Assembly (NCBI GenBank): GCA_016926135.1
Contig: JAFGPH010000446.1
Location: 1 to 10,619 of the forward strand
From: Deltaproteobacteria bacterium
Lineage (GTDB): Bacteria; Desulfobacterota; DSM-4660; Desulfatiglandales; HGW-15
Direction of reading: 5' to 3'
Length of the DNA: 10,619 nucleotides
Each line of letters begins with the position of its first letter. Position 1 is the stretch's first letter. A program made the translations under genes and the position numbers. Positions 1-5,567 of this stretch are shown here, piece after piece. The notes beneath the pieces are model-generated. The model was not told the origin of the DNA and searched no databases. It saw only the letters and a list, made by a program, of their open reading frames with translations.

Positions 1-223
1 CCTCGCCCCCGTGCTCGTGGATCTGATCTTCGAGACCGTGGAGCGGATCAACAGGGAGGGAACCACCATCCTGCTGGTAGAGCAAAACGCCCTCATGGCC
101 TTTCAGATCGCCTCCAGGGGGTACGTGCTTCAGACGGGCCGCATCGTTCTCCGCGACAGCACCGCCTGTCTCCAAGAGAACCCTATGGTGAGGGAACTCT
201 ATCTCGGCGCGGACCTGGGGTGA
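1..223 (+). CDS. livF: Branched-chain amino acid ABC transporter ATP-binding protein LivF, 3' part
   Basis: This is the C-terminal 73 residues or so of an ABC ATPase; the start lies outside the window. The visible frame opens with LAP followed by VLVDLIFETVERINREGTT and then ILLVEQNALMAF. This matches the D-loop end (SLGLAP) and the switch region (LLVEQN) typical of LivF. The tail ends in LYLGADLG, again LivF-like (family tails read YLG). LivF pairs with LivG to energise uptake of leucine, isoleucine, valine or related substrates through the LivHM permease at the inner membrane. A Liv-type binding protein is encoded about 2.1 kb away on the other strand (2372-3535), but it is not in the same transcript. 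The family assignment is firm. The true substrate cannot be read from the sequence, since many Liv homologues carry amides, urea or aromatic compounds. Confidence 0.88.
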   Translation, partial: LAPVLVDLIFETVERINREGTTILLVEQNALMAFQIASRGYVLQTGRIVLRDSTACLQENPMVRELYLGADLG

Positions 224-228
224 GGGAG

Positions 229-263
229 AAGGCGCAAGGTACGGGGTGCAAGGCGCAAGGAAA
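229..263. repeat. Heptamer tandem array, consensus RRGGYRC
   Basis: Just after the livF stop, five successive 7-bp units fit a loose consensus: AAGGCGC, AAGGTAC, GGGGTGC, AAGGCGC and a degenerate AAGGAAA. The period of 7 is clear although the units differ. The array lies in the 89-bp gap between the convergent livF and STAS-like genes. I saw no U-tract terminator in this gap. Two other gaps in the window hold period-7 arrays of different sequence. Confidence 0.6.
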
Positions 264-312
264 CTGCAGTCTCACACAGAGCACGCGGGGCGCTACAGCT
301 GCGGATCACGCG

Positions 313-732
313 CTACTTTAAGCCGTCGGGCGCATCCGGGTTGTTGGAAGGTTTGGTCTCCCGTAGCCAGTCAACCGCAACCTGGCGTTCCTCAAACTCT
401 TTGACCTGCCAACCACGATTTTCACAAACGGTTTCGAAGAATCTTACGCCTTCTCTTTCCTTTCGAGACCTGGGAAGAACCAGTGCCATTCGGCTGTTTC
501 TGTGCGCTTGTTTGCTGACGTACAACTCGTCCGGGAGCCCAAACAGATCCATCGTTCCTGCAACCATACGTTCTATTCCGGAGGCATCCACGAGCACGGA
601 CATTGTCCCGGTTTCCTTCTGAAGGCGTATCCGTTCAGAGGCTGCGTCCCTAAGTTCTGTGCCGGTAATATCACCGGTGTAGACGACTTCGACTATGTCG
701 TTCGACCGGTCGTGCTTAGCTGACCATGCCAT
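313..732 (-). CDS. STAS/SpoIIAA-like domain protein
   Basis: A 139-residue soluble protein made of a single domain. The pattern resembles the SpoIIAA-like/STAS fold: an opening strand (IVEVVYTGDITGTEL, about residues 14-28), a helix, a central strand (MSVLVDASGI, about 44-53), then MALVLPRSRKEREGVRFFETVCENRG and a C-terminal helix (VAVDWLRE). Proteins of this kind are often annotated STAS/SEC14 domain-containing; many have no known role. I chose the ATG at 732 rather than the in-frame ATG at 753. A GGAAGGG ribosome site lies 7 nt before 732, whereas nothing similar precedes 753. The longer form would add seven residues (MSWKGND). There is no anti-sigma kinase or phosphatase gene nearby, so an anti-sigma-antagonist role cannot be supported. 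The gene stands alone and converges on livF. Confidence 0.7.
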   Translation of the reverse strand: MAWSAKHDRSNDIVEVVYTGDITGTELRDAASERIRLQKETGTMSVLVDASGIERMVAGTMDLFGLPDELYVSKQAHRNSRMALVLPRSRKEREGVRFFETVCENRGWQVKEFEERQVAVDWLRETKPSNNPDAPDGLK

Positions 733-846
733 ATCGTTTCCCTTCCAACTCATGCATTATGAGGATTCTTCTATTTGGTAACCGATGCCCCTGGGGCGGC
801 CGACCGGGACCTTGGCAATAACCGCCTTTTCGCCCTCAAAAAGGGC

Positions 847-852
847 ATTATA
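847..852 (-). promoter_or_regulatory. Possible -10 box for the STAS-like gene
   Basis: The minus strand reads a perfect TATAAT here, about 115 nt upstream of the STAS-like start. No good -35 hexamer sits at 16-18 bp. The implied leader would include a small hairpin (arms 832-836 and 842-846, GCCCT/AGGGC) and a GC palindrome at 787-797. A second, weaker -10-like CATAAT lies at 756-761, close to the start codon. Which one is used, if either, cannot be decided from sequence. Confidence 0.25.
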
Positions 853-975
853 GGCCCCTTTTAGAGGTTCATTTCAGAACTATTCCTTCAGATATCAAAT
901 GCTTCCCGTGACCCCAGTGCCCACACTGGTTTTTGGATGGGAAAACCCTTAGATGGGGAATCAGAGGGAAGAAGA

Positions 976-1010
976 CAGTAAGCAGTACGCAGTACGCACT
1001 AAGCACTAAA
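976..1010. repeat. Heptamer tandem array, consensus CASTAMG
   Basis: Five consecutive 7-bp units: CAGTAAG, then CAGTACG twice, then CACTAAG and CACTAAA. The period is exact with no gaps; each unit differs from its neighbours by at most two bases. It is followed by GGACGG. A further pair of exact heptamers (GGAGGTC twice) lies at 1061-1074. Confidence 0.75.
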
Positions 1011-1060
1011 GGACGGAAGGCACAGGACGGCTTGCCACGGCGTAGCCGGAGGTGAACCCG

Positions 1061-1074
1061 GGAGGTCGGAGGTC
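1061..1074. repeat. Two exact GGAGGTC heptamers
   Basis: Two identical 7-bp units side by side, followed by GG (the first two bases of a third unit). Taken alone this could be chance. It is listed because the same gap holds a five-unit heptamer array 50 bp upstream. Confidence 0.4.
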
Positions 1075-1157
1075 GGCCTGCCACACACACGGCGGGTAAA
1101 TGGCTCGGCCTCCAGCCCATAGGGCTTACGGGCTGGTGGAAGAGCACAGAGAGAACA

Positions 1158-1195
1158 GCCATGTCCAAGCTGCCGCAGGTGCTGGTTTTGCCTTG
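1158..1195. repeat. Dispersed intergenic repeat, copy A
   Basis: This 38-bp block begins GCCATGTCCAAGCTGCCGCA and ends GGTTTTGCCTTG. It matches copy B (2212-2251) except for one substitution and a 2-bp indel, in the same orientation. Unlike copy B, it is not followed by the hairpin arm. The two copies bracket the DUF433/DUF5615 pair. Confidence 0.8.
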
Positions 1196-1351
1196 CTGGC
1201 ATTTCTGCTGCATAATCGGCGACAGACTGTCAATCCGATTGGATGATGAGTTTGATGGCCATTCCTATCTAGATCCTGAAAGGTGAAGCAGACTTGCCTG
1301 TGCGCTTCCCGGTCAAGTCGGGTTGGGCTGTCGTGTTGTCATGTGATTCCT

Positions 1352-1705
1352 TCACCTGAGAGGAAGATATCGTACCTGACCCTCCCACTCGCCTTCAAGG
1401 CTGCATTCGGCCAAAAGCAGAATATCCTCGATGGCAGATCTAATGGGAAGGTCACGGCTCACTTCGAAGACACCTGGCATTCGCTTGCCTGTGCGAGCCC
1501 GGTCATAGGCGTAACGGGTGACGGTGCTCACATCATGCGTGAGTAAGACACGTCCCTCTTGCGCAGCCCACTCAAGAACGGATGCATCATCTGCCCCAGA
1601 TAGCCCCACATCCTGAAGACGAACGATATCCAGGTCGGACCGGCGGCGCAACAAGCCACGCACAATGTCGTTGTTGAAATTCTCATCGGCAGCAAGTAAC
1701 AGCAT
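1352..1705 (-). CDS. DUF5615 PIN-like protein, probable toxin of a TA pair
   Basis: A 117-residue protein of the DUF5615 (COG4634, PIN-like/Mut7-C-like) family. The opening LLLAADENFNNDIVRGLL is the family's usual strand plus acidic DEN motif (D7, E8). VLLTHDVST follows (D58), and the mid-part LQDVGLSGADDASVLEWAA is also typical. These acidic residues would form a PIN-type metal site, so RNase activity is expected from the family but not shown here. The full family length is present and the frame is intact. Its start is 2 nt after the stop of the DUF433 gene (TAG-GC-ATG), implying translational coupling. DUF433-DUF5615 pairs are widely predicted toxin-antitoxin modules. No separate promoter is visible, so it should depend on the upstream antitoxin promoter. 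Confidence 0.85.
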   Translation of the reverse strand: MLLLAADENFNNDIVRGLLRRRSDLDIVRLQDVGLSGADDASVLEWAAQEGRVLLTHDVSTVTRYAYDRARTGKRMPGVFEVSRDLPIRSAIEDILLLAECSLEGEWEGQVRYLPLR

Positions 1706-1707
1706 GC

Positions 1708-2043
1708 CTATTGCACTATCCTTGAGCCACGTGCGAGAAGGCGATCACGGACACCCTGGGGGTCGAAGCGGGTTTCGTTTTGTCTCCGAATGGTTTGCGC
1801 TTCGCCTTTTCGTTTTTGAAGGTAGGCCTCCACTTCCAATGGCCGCCTTAGGTAGTAGCCGATGACCTGATAGACATCCGCGAGTTTCAGTGACGGGTAC
1901 TGCTGGACGATCTCTTCAGCAGTTGCGCCATCCGAGAAAGCACCGACCAAGGTATCCAAAGTAACGCGCGTGTTTCCGACGCGAATTACGCCATCTGGAT
2001 CAGCAAAAATAGGAATGACTTCGGTAGAGGTTGAGATGGACAT
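1708..2043 (-). CDS. DUF433 antitoxin-like protein
   Basis: A 111-residue protein of the DUF433 (COG2442) family. The core DGVIRVGNTRVTLDTLVGAF, then DGATAEEIVQQYPSLKLADVYQVIGYYL (about residues 17-65), is the standard DUF433 winged/HTH-like domain. After it comes a charged tail rich in Arg and Gln (VEAYLQKRKGEAQTIRRQNE), which would be expected to wrap or neutralise a partner. A clear GGAGG ribosome site lies 9 nt upstream of the ATG at 2043. It is the first gene of a two-gene unit with the PIN-like gene immediately downstream. The gene order fits an autoregulated toxin-antitoxin module. The antitoxin role is inferred from family association. Confidence 0.85.
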   Translation of the reverse strand: MSISTSTEVIPIFADPDGVIRVGNTRVTLDTLVGAFSDGATAEEIVQQYPSLKLADVYQVIGYYLRRPLEVEAYLQKRKGEAQTIRRQNETRFDPQGVRDRLLARGSRIVQ

Positions 2044-2052
2044 ATTCTTATA

Positions 2053-2057
2053 CCTCC
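2053..2057 (-). promoter_or_regulatory. Ribosome binding site of the DUF433 gene
   Basis: The minus strand reads GGAGG 9 nt before the ATG at 2043. It is one of the strongest ribosome sites in the window and fixes the start of the antitoxin-like gene. Confidence 0.75.
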
Positions 2058-2066
2058 AATATCCCT

Positions 2067-2095
2067 ATTCTATTTGAAACGTGTACAAATGTCCA
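2067..2095 (-). promoter_or_regulatory. Sigma-70-type promoter of the TA pair, with inverted repeat in the spacer
   Basis: The minus strand has TGGACA (2095-2090, 5 of 6 matches to the -35 consensus), exactly 17 bp, then TAGAAT (2072-2067, 5 of 6 matches to the -10). This precedes the GGAGG site and ATG of the DUF433 gene. An inverted repeat, ATTTG (2072-2076) and CAAAT (2086-2090) with 9 bp between, fills the spacer and touches both boxes. That is the expected place for an autorepressor operator. The promoter rests on sequence match; the operator role is inference. Confidence 0.6.
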
Positions 2096-2147
2096 CTCGG
2101 AGACCTGGAGAGCGAGGTGCCGTCAATGGCCCAAGTGATTCTGTTGA

Positions 2148-2181
2148 TCCGGATATCATGCGAAAAGGGGTGATATCCGGA
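2148..2181. repeat. Perfect inverted repeat, 11-bp arms
   Basis: The arms TCCGGATATCA (2148-2158) and TGATATCCGGA (2171-2181) are perfectly complementary across a 12-nt loop (TGCGAAAAGGGG). There is no U-tract after either arm, so it is not a standard intrinsic terminator. It lies about 50 bp upstream of the TA promoter and near copy B of the dispersed repeat. It may be part of a larger repeat unit or a protein-binding site. Confidence 0.7.
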
Positions 2182-2211
2182 ATGTCCATCTCAGCCCCCC
2201 GGCGAAGTCCT

Positions 2212-2251
2212 GCCATGTCCAGGCTGCCGCAGGCGTGCTGGTTTTGCCTTG
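2212..2251. repeat. Dispersed intergenic repeat, copy B
   Basis: A 40-bp block, GCCATGTCCAGGCTGCCGCA through GGTTTTGCCTTG, in direct orientation with copy A at 1158-1195. Its last ten bases form the start of a long hairpin arm (2242-2278). The two copies lie about 1.05 kb apart and flank the TA pair. Confidence 0.8.
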
Positions 2252-2278
2252 TCCCGACAGAATCGGGACAAGGCAAAA
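2242..2278. repeat. Perfect inverted repeat, 16-bp arms
   Basis: The arms TTTTGCCTTGTCCCGA (2242-2257) and its exact complement (2263-2278) are separated by a 5-nt loop, CAGAA. It lies about 95 bp past the stop of the binding-protein gene (minus strand), so it could stop or stabilise that transcript. However, on both strands the 3' arm ends in AAAA rather than U residues, which is not the classical intrinsic terminator form. mRNA 3'-end protection or a REP-like role is as likely. Confidence 0.75.
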
Positions 2279-2360
2279 AGCAAGAATCTGCTCTGCGTAC
2301 TCCGCGCCTCTAGCGAAGCCCCGCCATTGGCGCGGGCAAGCGGGTGGTGAGAAACGGAAA

Positions 2361-2375
2361 CTAGTGGGCGACTAG
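2361..2375. repeat. Short inverted repeat at the binding-protein stop codon
   Basis: CTAGT (2361-2365) and ACTAG (2371-2375) flank GGGCG and overlap the TAG stop of the minus-strand binding-protein gene. The arms are only 5 bp, so this could be chance. Confidence 0.3.
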
Positions 2376-3535
2376 AAACCCTCCTGCTTGAAGAACCGCT
2401 TCCCCTTCTCCTCCACGACCCTGTAGACCACCACCACCGAACCGGTCCTGTCCCCATGGGCGTCAAAGGTGATCTTCCCGGTGATCCCGTCCATCTTGGT
2501 GGCTGCCACCGCATCGCGCAAGGCCTTTTTCCCGATCACCAGAGAGCCGTCCGCATGTTTCTGGGCCACTTTTTCCACCGCACCCATCAGGATCCTGGTC
2601 CCATCATAGGCCTGAGGGGAGAAGGTCTGCCTTGGCCCGTACTTGGCCTCGAACTTCTTGACCCATGCCGGATCGGGCTCTTTGGCATAGGTGATGTAGG
2701 CGCCCACCGAGGCTGCTCCTCCAGCCTGGATGAAATCCTTTTCCGTGTAGCATCCGTCGTCGCTCATGTACACCGTCTTCGTGAGGCCTGCCCTTTTCAT
2801 CTGCCGGACGATCAGCACTCCCTCGGCAGCCATGCCCCCGTAATAGAGAAGCTGTGGTTTGAAGGGCCTGATCTTGGTGAGGACCGGTGTGAAGTCCTTG
2901 TCGCCCCGGGTGATTCCCTCCGAGGCCAGCACCTTTCCCCCCAGGGCGGTCACATTCTTTCCGAAATCCTCGGCCAGGCTCTGGCCATAGTCGCTCTTGT
3001 CATGGATGCAGGCCACATTCTTCCACCCCTTCCTCACCGCGAACTCTGCGGCCCTCTTGGCCTGGATCTTGTCGTTCCAGCACGTCCTGAAGAAGATGGG
3101 GATCTTGCGTGCCGTCAGTTCCAGGGCCGTAGAGGAAGGGGAGACCATGACCACCTTGTACTTGTTGTGGATATCCGAGGCGGGCTTGCTGCCACCGCTG
3201 CACATGTAGCCCACCAGGCCCACGACCAGGGGGTCGTTACAGACCTTCTCCGCAATCGCCACCGAAGGGGGTCCCGCACACCCGTCGTCCTCTGCCTGGA
3301 GTTCGATGGGATGTCCCGCAAGGGTGCCCTTTTCCTTCACCGCCATCTCGGCCCCGTTTCGGATATCCAGGCCCAGGCTCGCATAGTCACCGGTCAGCAT
3401 CGCTCCCAGGGCGATCTTGACCGGCTTCCCGGCAGGAATGGTGATGGTTCCCCACTCATCCGCCGCCTGAACCGCTCCCCCCCAAAAGGTCAAGAAACCG
3501 ACGATCAAAAAAGGCAGGACAAGTCTTCTCTTCAC
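2372..3535 (-). CDS. Periplasmic Liv-type substrate-binding protein of an ABC transporter
   Basis: A 387-residue secreted protein of the Leu/Ile/Val-binding (Peripla_BP_6, LivJ/LivK) family. A signal peptide is clear: KRR, a hydrophobic core (LVLPFLIVGFLTFWGGA), and a probable cut after VQA at residue 24. There is no lipobox Cys. The mature part begins PVKIALGAMLTGDYASLG, and continues with ELQAEDDGCAGPPSVAIAEK, VGYMCSGGSKPASDI, MVSPSSTALELT and FFRTCWNDKIQAKRAAEF. These are the standard ligand-pocket blocks of the family. The start is a GTG at 3535 with GGGGG about 9 nt upstream. Its reading frame overlaps the stop of the nucleotide-sugar dehydrogenase by 4 bp (GTGA), so the two should be co-translated. 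No permease or ATPase is in the same operon. It may serve the transporter whose livF ends at 223, or act as an orphan sensor or binding protein. The ligand is unknown; C86 and C112 are typical family disulphide candidates. Confidence 0.9.
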   Translation of the reverse strand: MKRRLVLPFLIVGFLTFWGGAVQAADEWGTITIPAGKPVKIALGAMLTGDYASLGLDIRNGAEMAVKEKGTLAGHPIELQAEDDGCAGPPSVAIAEKVCNDPLVVGLVGYMCSGGSKPASDIHNKYKVVMVSPSSTALELTARKIPIFFRTCWNDKIQAKRAAEFAVRKGWKNVACIHDKSDYGQSLAEDFGKNVTALGGKVLASEGITRGDKDFTPVLTKIRPFKPQLLYYGGMAAEGVLIVRQMKRAGLTKTVYMSDDGCYTEKDFIQAGGAASVGAYITYAKEPDPAWVKKFEAKYGPRQTFSPQAYDGTRILMGAVEKVAQKHADGSLVIGKKALRDAVAATKMDGITGKITFDAHGDRTGSVVVVYRVVEEKGKRFFKQEGF

Positions 3536-5184
3536 GGCAAACCCCCTTTCATCCTCTTTTTCCTGACCCTGTCCTTGATTCGGTTGATGTGCCCTCGACC
3601 GAGCCCCTTCACCTCGCAGCCCAGATCAAAATACCTCTCGATCTTTTCGTCATCCAGTATCCCAAAGCAGTCTACAACGGCTGCAGGTCCTCCGATCATC
3701 CTGACGACCTCATCCGGCTTCAGATTCAGGTACTCCTTGTGGCGCACGGCGAACACGACGGCATCCGAGCCATCGAGGGCTTCGGCCAGGTCGGGAATCA
3801 TATGGAACTCCTTGAGGGACTCCTGGTTCCGGAAAAACCGTGACCAACCGGTGCCCACAGCCGGGTAGCTGTCCTGCTTCTCCAGCTCCCACCAGTGCGG
3901 CACATATGGGTCATGGGCCTTCACCTCAGCCCCCATCTCCGTCAGCTTTCTCACGATAATCTCGGAGCCGCTGTAGCGGGTATCCCCCACGTCCTCCCGG
4001 TAGGATGCGCCCAGCACGGTGATCTGGGACGCGGCCACGATCCGTCCCATGTTTCGCATGGCATCCCTGGCCATCTGCGCGGCGCGGAGCCCCCGCGTAT
4101 CATTGATGTTGATCGCCTCCGGGGTGATCTTGAATATGTCGTTCTCAAAGCCCAGGAGGTGTTTGTACGCCCAAAGCCCCAAGCCCCCGTCCTTGGGCAG
4201 ACAGTAACCCCCGATTCCCGGACCCGGGAAGATGATATTGTTGTGGGTGGGTCTCACCTTGATCGCGCGGATCACCTTGATCAGGTCCACGCCGTTGGTC
4301 TCGGCGAAGACGCTCCATTCGTCCAGAAAGGCAAGGATCGTGGCCCTGAAGCTGTTCTCCACGATCTTGCAGGTCTCGCTCTCGAGAGGTCTATCCAGCA
4401 CCGTGAGCGGAAACTTCTCCACGTTGAGCACGTCTGAAAGAAAGCCGACCACCCTTTCCCTGCTCTTGTCATTGATGCCGCTGCACACCCGCCAGAAATC
4501 CCGGATGGATTTCACATAGTCCCTTCCGGGCATGACCCTTTCGAAGCTGTGCGCCAGGAGGGGTTCTTTCCGAATGCCCCTTTTGGTAAAGGCCTTTTTG
4601 ACCAGGGGATAAGCCACATACTCAGTGGTGCCCGGGGGCACGGTCGTCTCGATCAGGACCAGGCACTCGGGGCTGATCTTTTCGCCGATGACCTTGAAGC
4701 TCTCCTCCAGGGCACTGATGTCTGCATGCCCGCTCCTCAGGTTGCCCAGTTCCTGTTTCAGGAAATCACACTGCACATCCACCACGAGCACATCAGCCAG
4801 CTTGAGGGCATCATAGGTGAATGTGGCCATGAGGTTCTTCTTGACCTTCACACAACGCTCGATCATAGGCGCCACTTCAGGGTCCTCGGCCTTGACCGGA
4901 GAAACCCCCCGGTTGAAAAGGGGGATTTTCCAGAAGCTTCTGGGGCTCGGCCGCTGCATGCCGATGACGAACTTTTTGGGCTTGCCCGTCTTCCTGTCCA
5001 GGGAATCCGCCACAACGCCTGCCATGACGGCGCCCACAAATCCCAGCCCCATCACCACAACGATTTCCCGACCTTTCTTTCTCTGGGCGTTGACCAGCTT
5101 TTCGAGCCTTCTGTACTCCTTCTCGTAGGCTTCCTGGTCCGGAAGCCTGAATTTCTCTCCTTCAGGACTGACTGAGAATTCCAT
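3532..5184 (-). CDS. UDP-glucose/GDP-mannose-type nucleotide-sugar dehydrogenase, long form
   Basis: A 550-residue cytoplasmic NAD-dependent enzyme that would oxidise a nucleotide sugar at C6 to a uronic acid in two steps. Domains in order: an N-terminal extension of about 40 residues with a charged helix, a Rossmann NAD site (IVVVMGLGFVG, 41-51), the central dimer helix region, and a C-terminal UDP-binding domain (about 385-510). The catalytic set is intact: T181 in ETTVPPGTT, E215 in SFERVMPG, K273 and N277 in CKIVEN, and C328 and D332 in GPGIGGYCLPKD. The motif GASYREDVGDTRYS (392-405) has Arg where most relatives have Lys (GLAYK/GLAFK). The protein is longer than the usual 420-450, mainly from the N-terminal extension and an insert around 436-462. 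The start has AAGGAGC 6 nt upstream. It overlaps the binding-protein gene by 4 bp. No glycosyltransferases are nearby, so the sugar substrate cannot be named. Confidence 0.9.
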   Translation of the reverse strand: MEFSVSPEGEKFRLPDQEAYEKEYRRLEKLVNAQRKKGREIVVVMGLGFVGAVMAGVVADSLDRKTGKPKKFVIGMQRPSPRSFWKIPLFNRGVSPVKAEDPEVAPMIERCVKVKKNLMATFTYDALKLADVLVVDVQCDFLKQELGNLRSGHADISALEESFKVIGEKISPECLVLIETTVPPGTTEYVAYPLVKKAFTKRGIRKEPLLAHSFERVMPGRDYVKSIRDFWRVCSGINDKSRERVVGFLSDVLNVEKFPLTVLDRPLESETCKIVENSFRATILAFLDEWSVFAETNGVDLIKVIRAIKVRPTHNNIIFPGPGIGGYCLPKDGGLGLWAYKHLLGFENDIFKITPEAININDTRGLRAAQMARDAMRNMGRIVAASQITVLGASYREDVGDTRYSGSEIIVRKLTEMGAEVKAHDPYVPHWWELEKQDSYPAVGTGWSRFFRNQESLKEFHMIPDLAEALDGSDAVVFAVRHKEYLNLKPDEVVRMIGGPAAVVDCFGILDDEKIERYFDLGCEVKGLGRGHINRIKDRVRKKRMKGGLP

Positions 5185-5287
5185 AGGTGCTCCTTTCTTT
5201 GTCTTTCAATCCGCTTGGCCAAGCATTCTGGTCCACTTCCGGAGGCCTGGAAGCCTCCTGAAAGGCTTTCTCAAGCAGCTTCGTCAT
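5162..5287 (-). pseudogene. Frameshifted remnant of a small antitoxin-type gene
   Basis: An ATG at 5287 with a strong AGGAGG ribosome site opens MTKLLEKAFQEASRPPEVDQ, followed by NA. This closely resembles the N-terminus of a small family recalled as MTKLLEKAF-EASKLP-EEQ-ALA, often found beside RelE/ParE or PIN toxins. After NA the frame reads WPSGLKDKERSTY and stops at 5162, inside the dehydrogenase gene. Restoring one T at 5221-5222 would give ALAKRIERQRKE, which looks like the family's continuation. So a 1-bp deletion probably broke the gene and its 3' part is gone. No toxin partner is visible. The remnant still supplies the region holding the dehydrogenase ribosome site, and translation of this short frame would run across that start. 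The family match is from memory and needs a search. Confidence 0.45.
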
Positions 5288-5363
5288 TCTTCCCCTCCTG
5301 TTTCTATTCTCGCATAAATTGTCTTTTGTTAACATTCTATAGTCTGCTGTCTCGCCGATACGG

Positions 5364-5399
5364 AAGTTACTTGACTGTGGGTTTTTTGTCAAGGAGAAT
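5364..5399. promoter_or_regulatory. Candidate divergent promoter region with inverted -35 boxes
   Basis: The inverted repeat CTTGAC (5370-5375) and GTCAAG (5388-5393), with a 12-bp spacer, places a -35-like hexamer on each strand. On the plus strand, TTGACT (5371-5376), 17 bp, then GAGAAT (5394-5399, 4 of 6) would serve the radical SAM gene. On the minus strand, TTGACA (5392-5387, 6 of 6), 17 bp, then TAACTT (5369-5364, 3 of 6) would serve the antitoxin remnant and the dehydrogenase operon. The -10 boxes are weak. The symmetry could also be an operator. Confidence 0.3.
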
Positions 5400-5567
5400 G
5401 CGGGAGGGCAATTGTGCGAAGTACTTAAAAGCACAAAGGATTCCAGCCAACCAAAGTCGGGATGCCTCGCTGGGAGGGTGCCAACCCGGACATGGCCCTG
5501 GGCGTGTTCAAGGGATGTTCTGACGGATTTGAATGCGGAGGAAGGAGACAATTCCATTTTGAGACCT

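Larger units (their letters stand above)
754..1351. other. Gene-poor stretch between the STAS-like gene and the TA pair
   Basis: I see no convincing gene in these roughly 600 bp. Open frames on the minus strand (for example 869-1213) have Cys/Pro/Arg-rich translations with no recognisable domain, and they run through repeats. The stretch holds the promoter-like sequence for the STAS-like gene, two short heptamer repeats (976-1010 and 1061-1074), a 7-bp-arm inverted repeat (1112-1118 with 1130-1136, CCAGCCC/GGGCTGG), and one copy of a dispersed repeat (1158-1195). It resembles an accumulation site for small intergenic repeats. Confidence 0.5.

Noticed and set aside
1112..1136. CCAGCCC/GGGCTGG inverted repeat as a terminator or riboswitch piece
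   Set aside because: The arms are 7 bp in GC-rich DNA with no U-tract and no adjacent gene on the right side; chance is likely.
869..1213. A 114-codon minus-strand open frame in the gap before the TA pair
   Set aside because: The translation has no recognisable domain and crosses a heptamer array and the dispersed repeat. The same peptide-like string (CGSLDMA) appears from copy B, showing it comes from the repeat.
313..2043. The STAS-like gene and the TA pair forming one defence island
   Set aside because: They are separated by about 620 bp of repeat DNA with separate promoter-like sequences, and no other defence gene is present.
2242..2278. Calling the 16-bp hairpin a classical rho-independent terminator
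   Set aside because: The 3' arm ends in AAAA on both strands and no U-run follows, so only the hairpin is claimed.
2456..3868. A long plus-strand open frame (470 codons) antisense to the binding protein and the dehydrogenase end
   Set aside because: It lies wholly over two well-supported genes on the other strand, has no family motif, and its His/Gly/Leu-rich translation is what GC-rich antisense frames give.
5412..5567. The longest possible start (TTG at 5412) for the radical SAM gene
   Set aside because: The extra 52 residues have no family character. The known N-terminus of this family begins shortly before the first CXXC.
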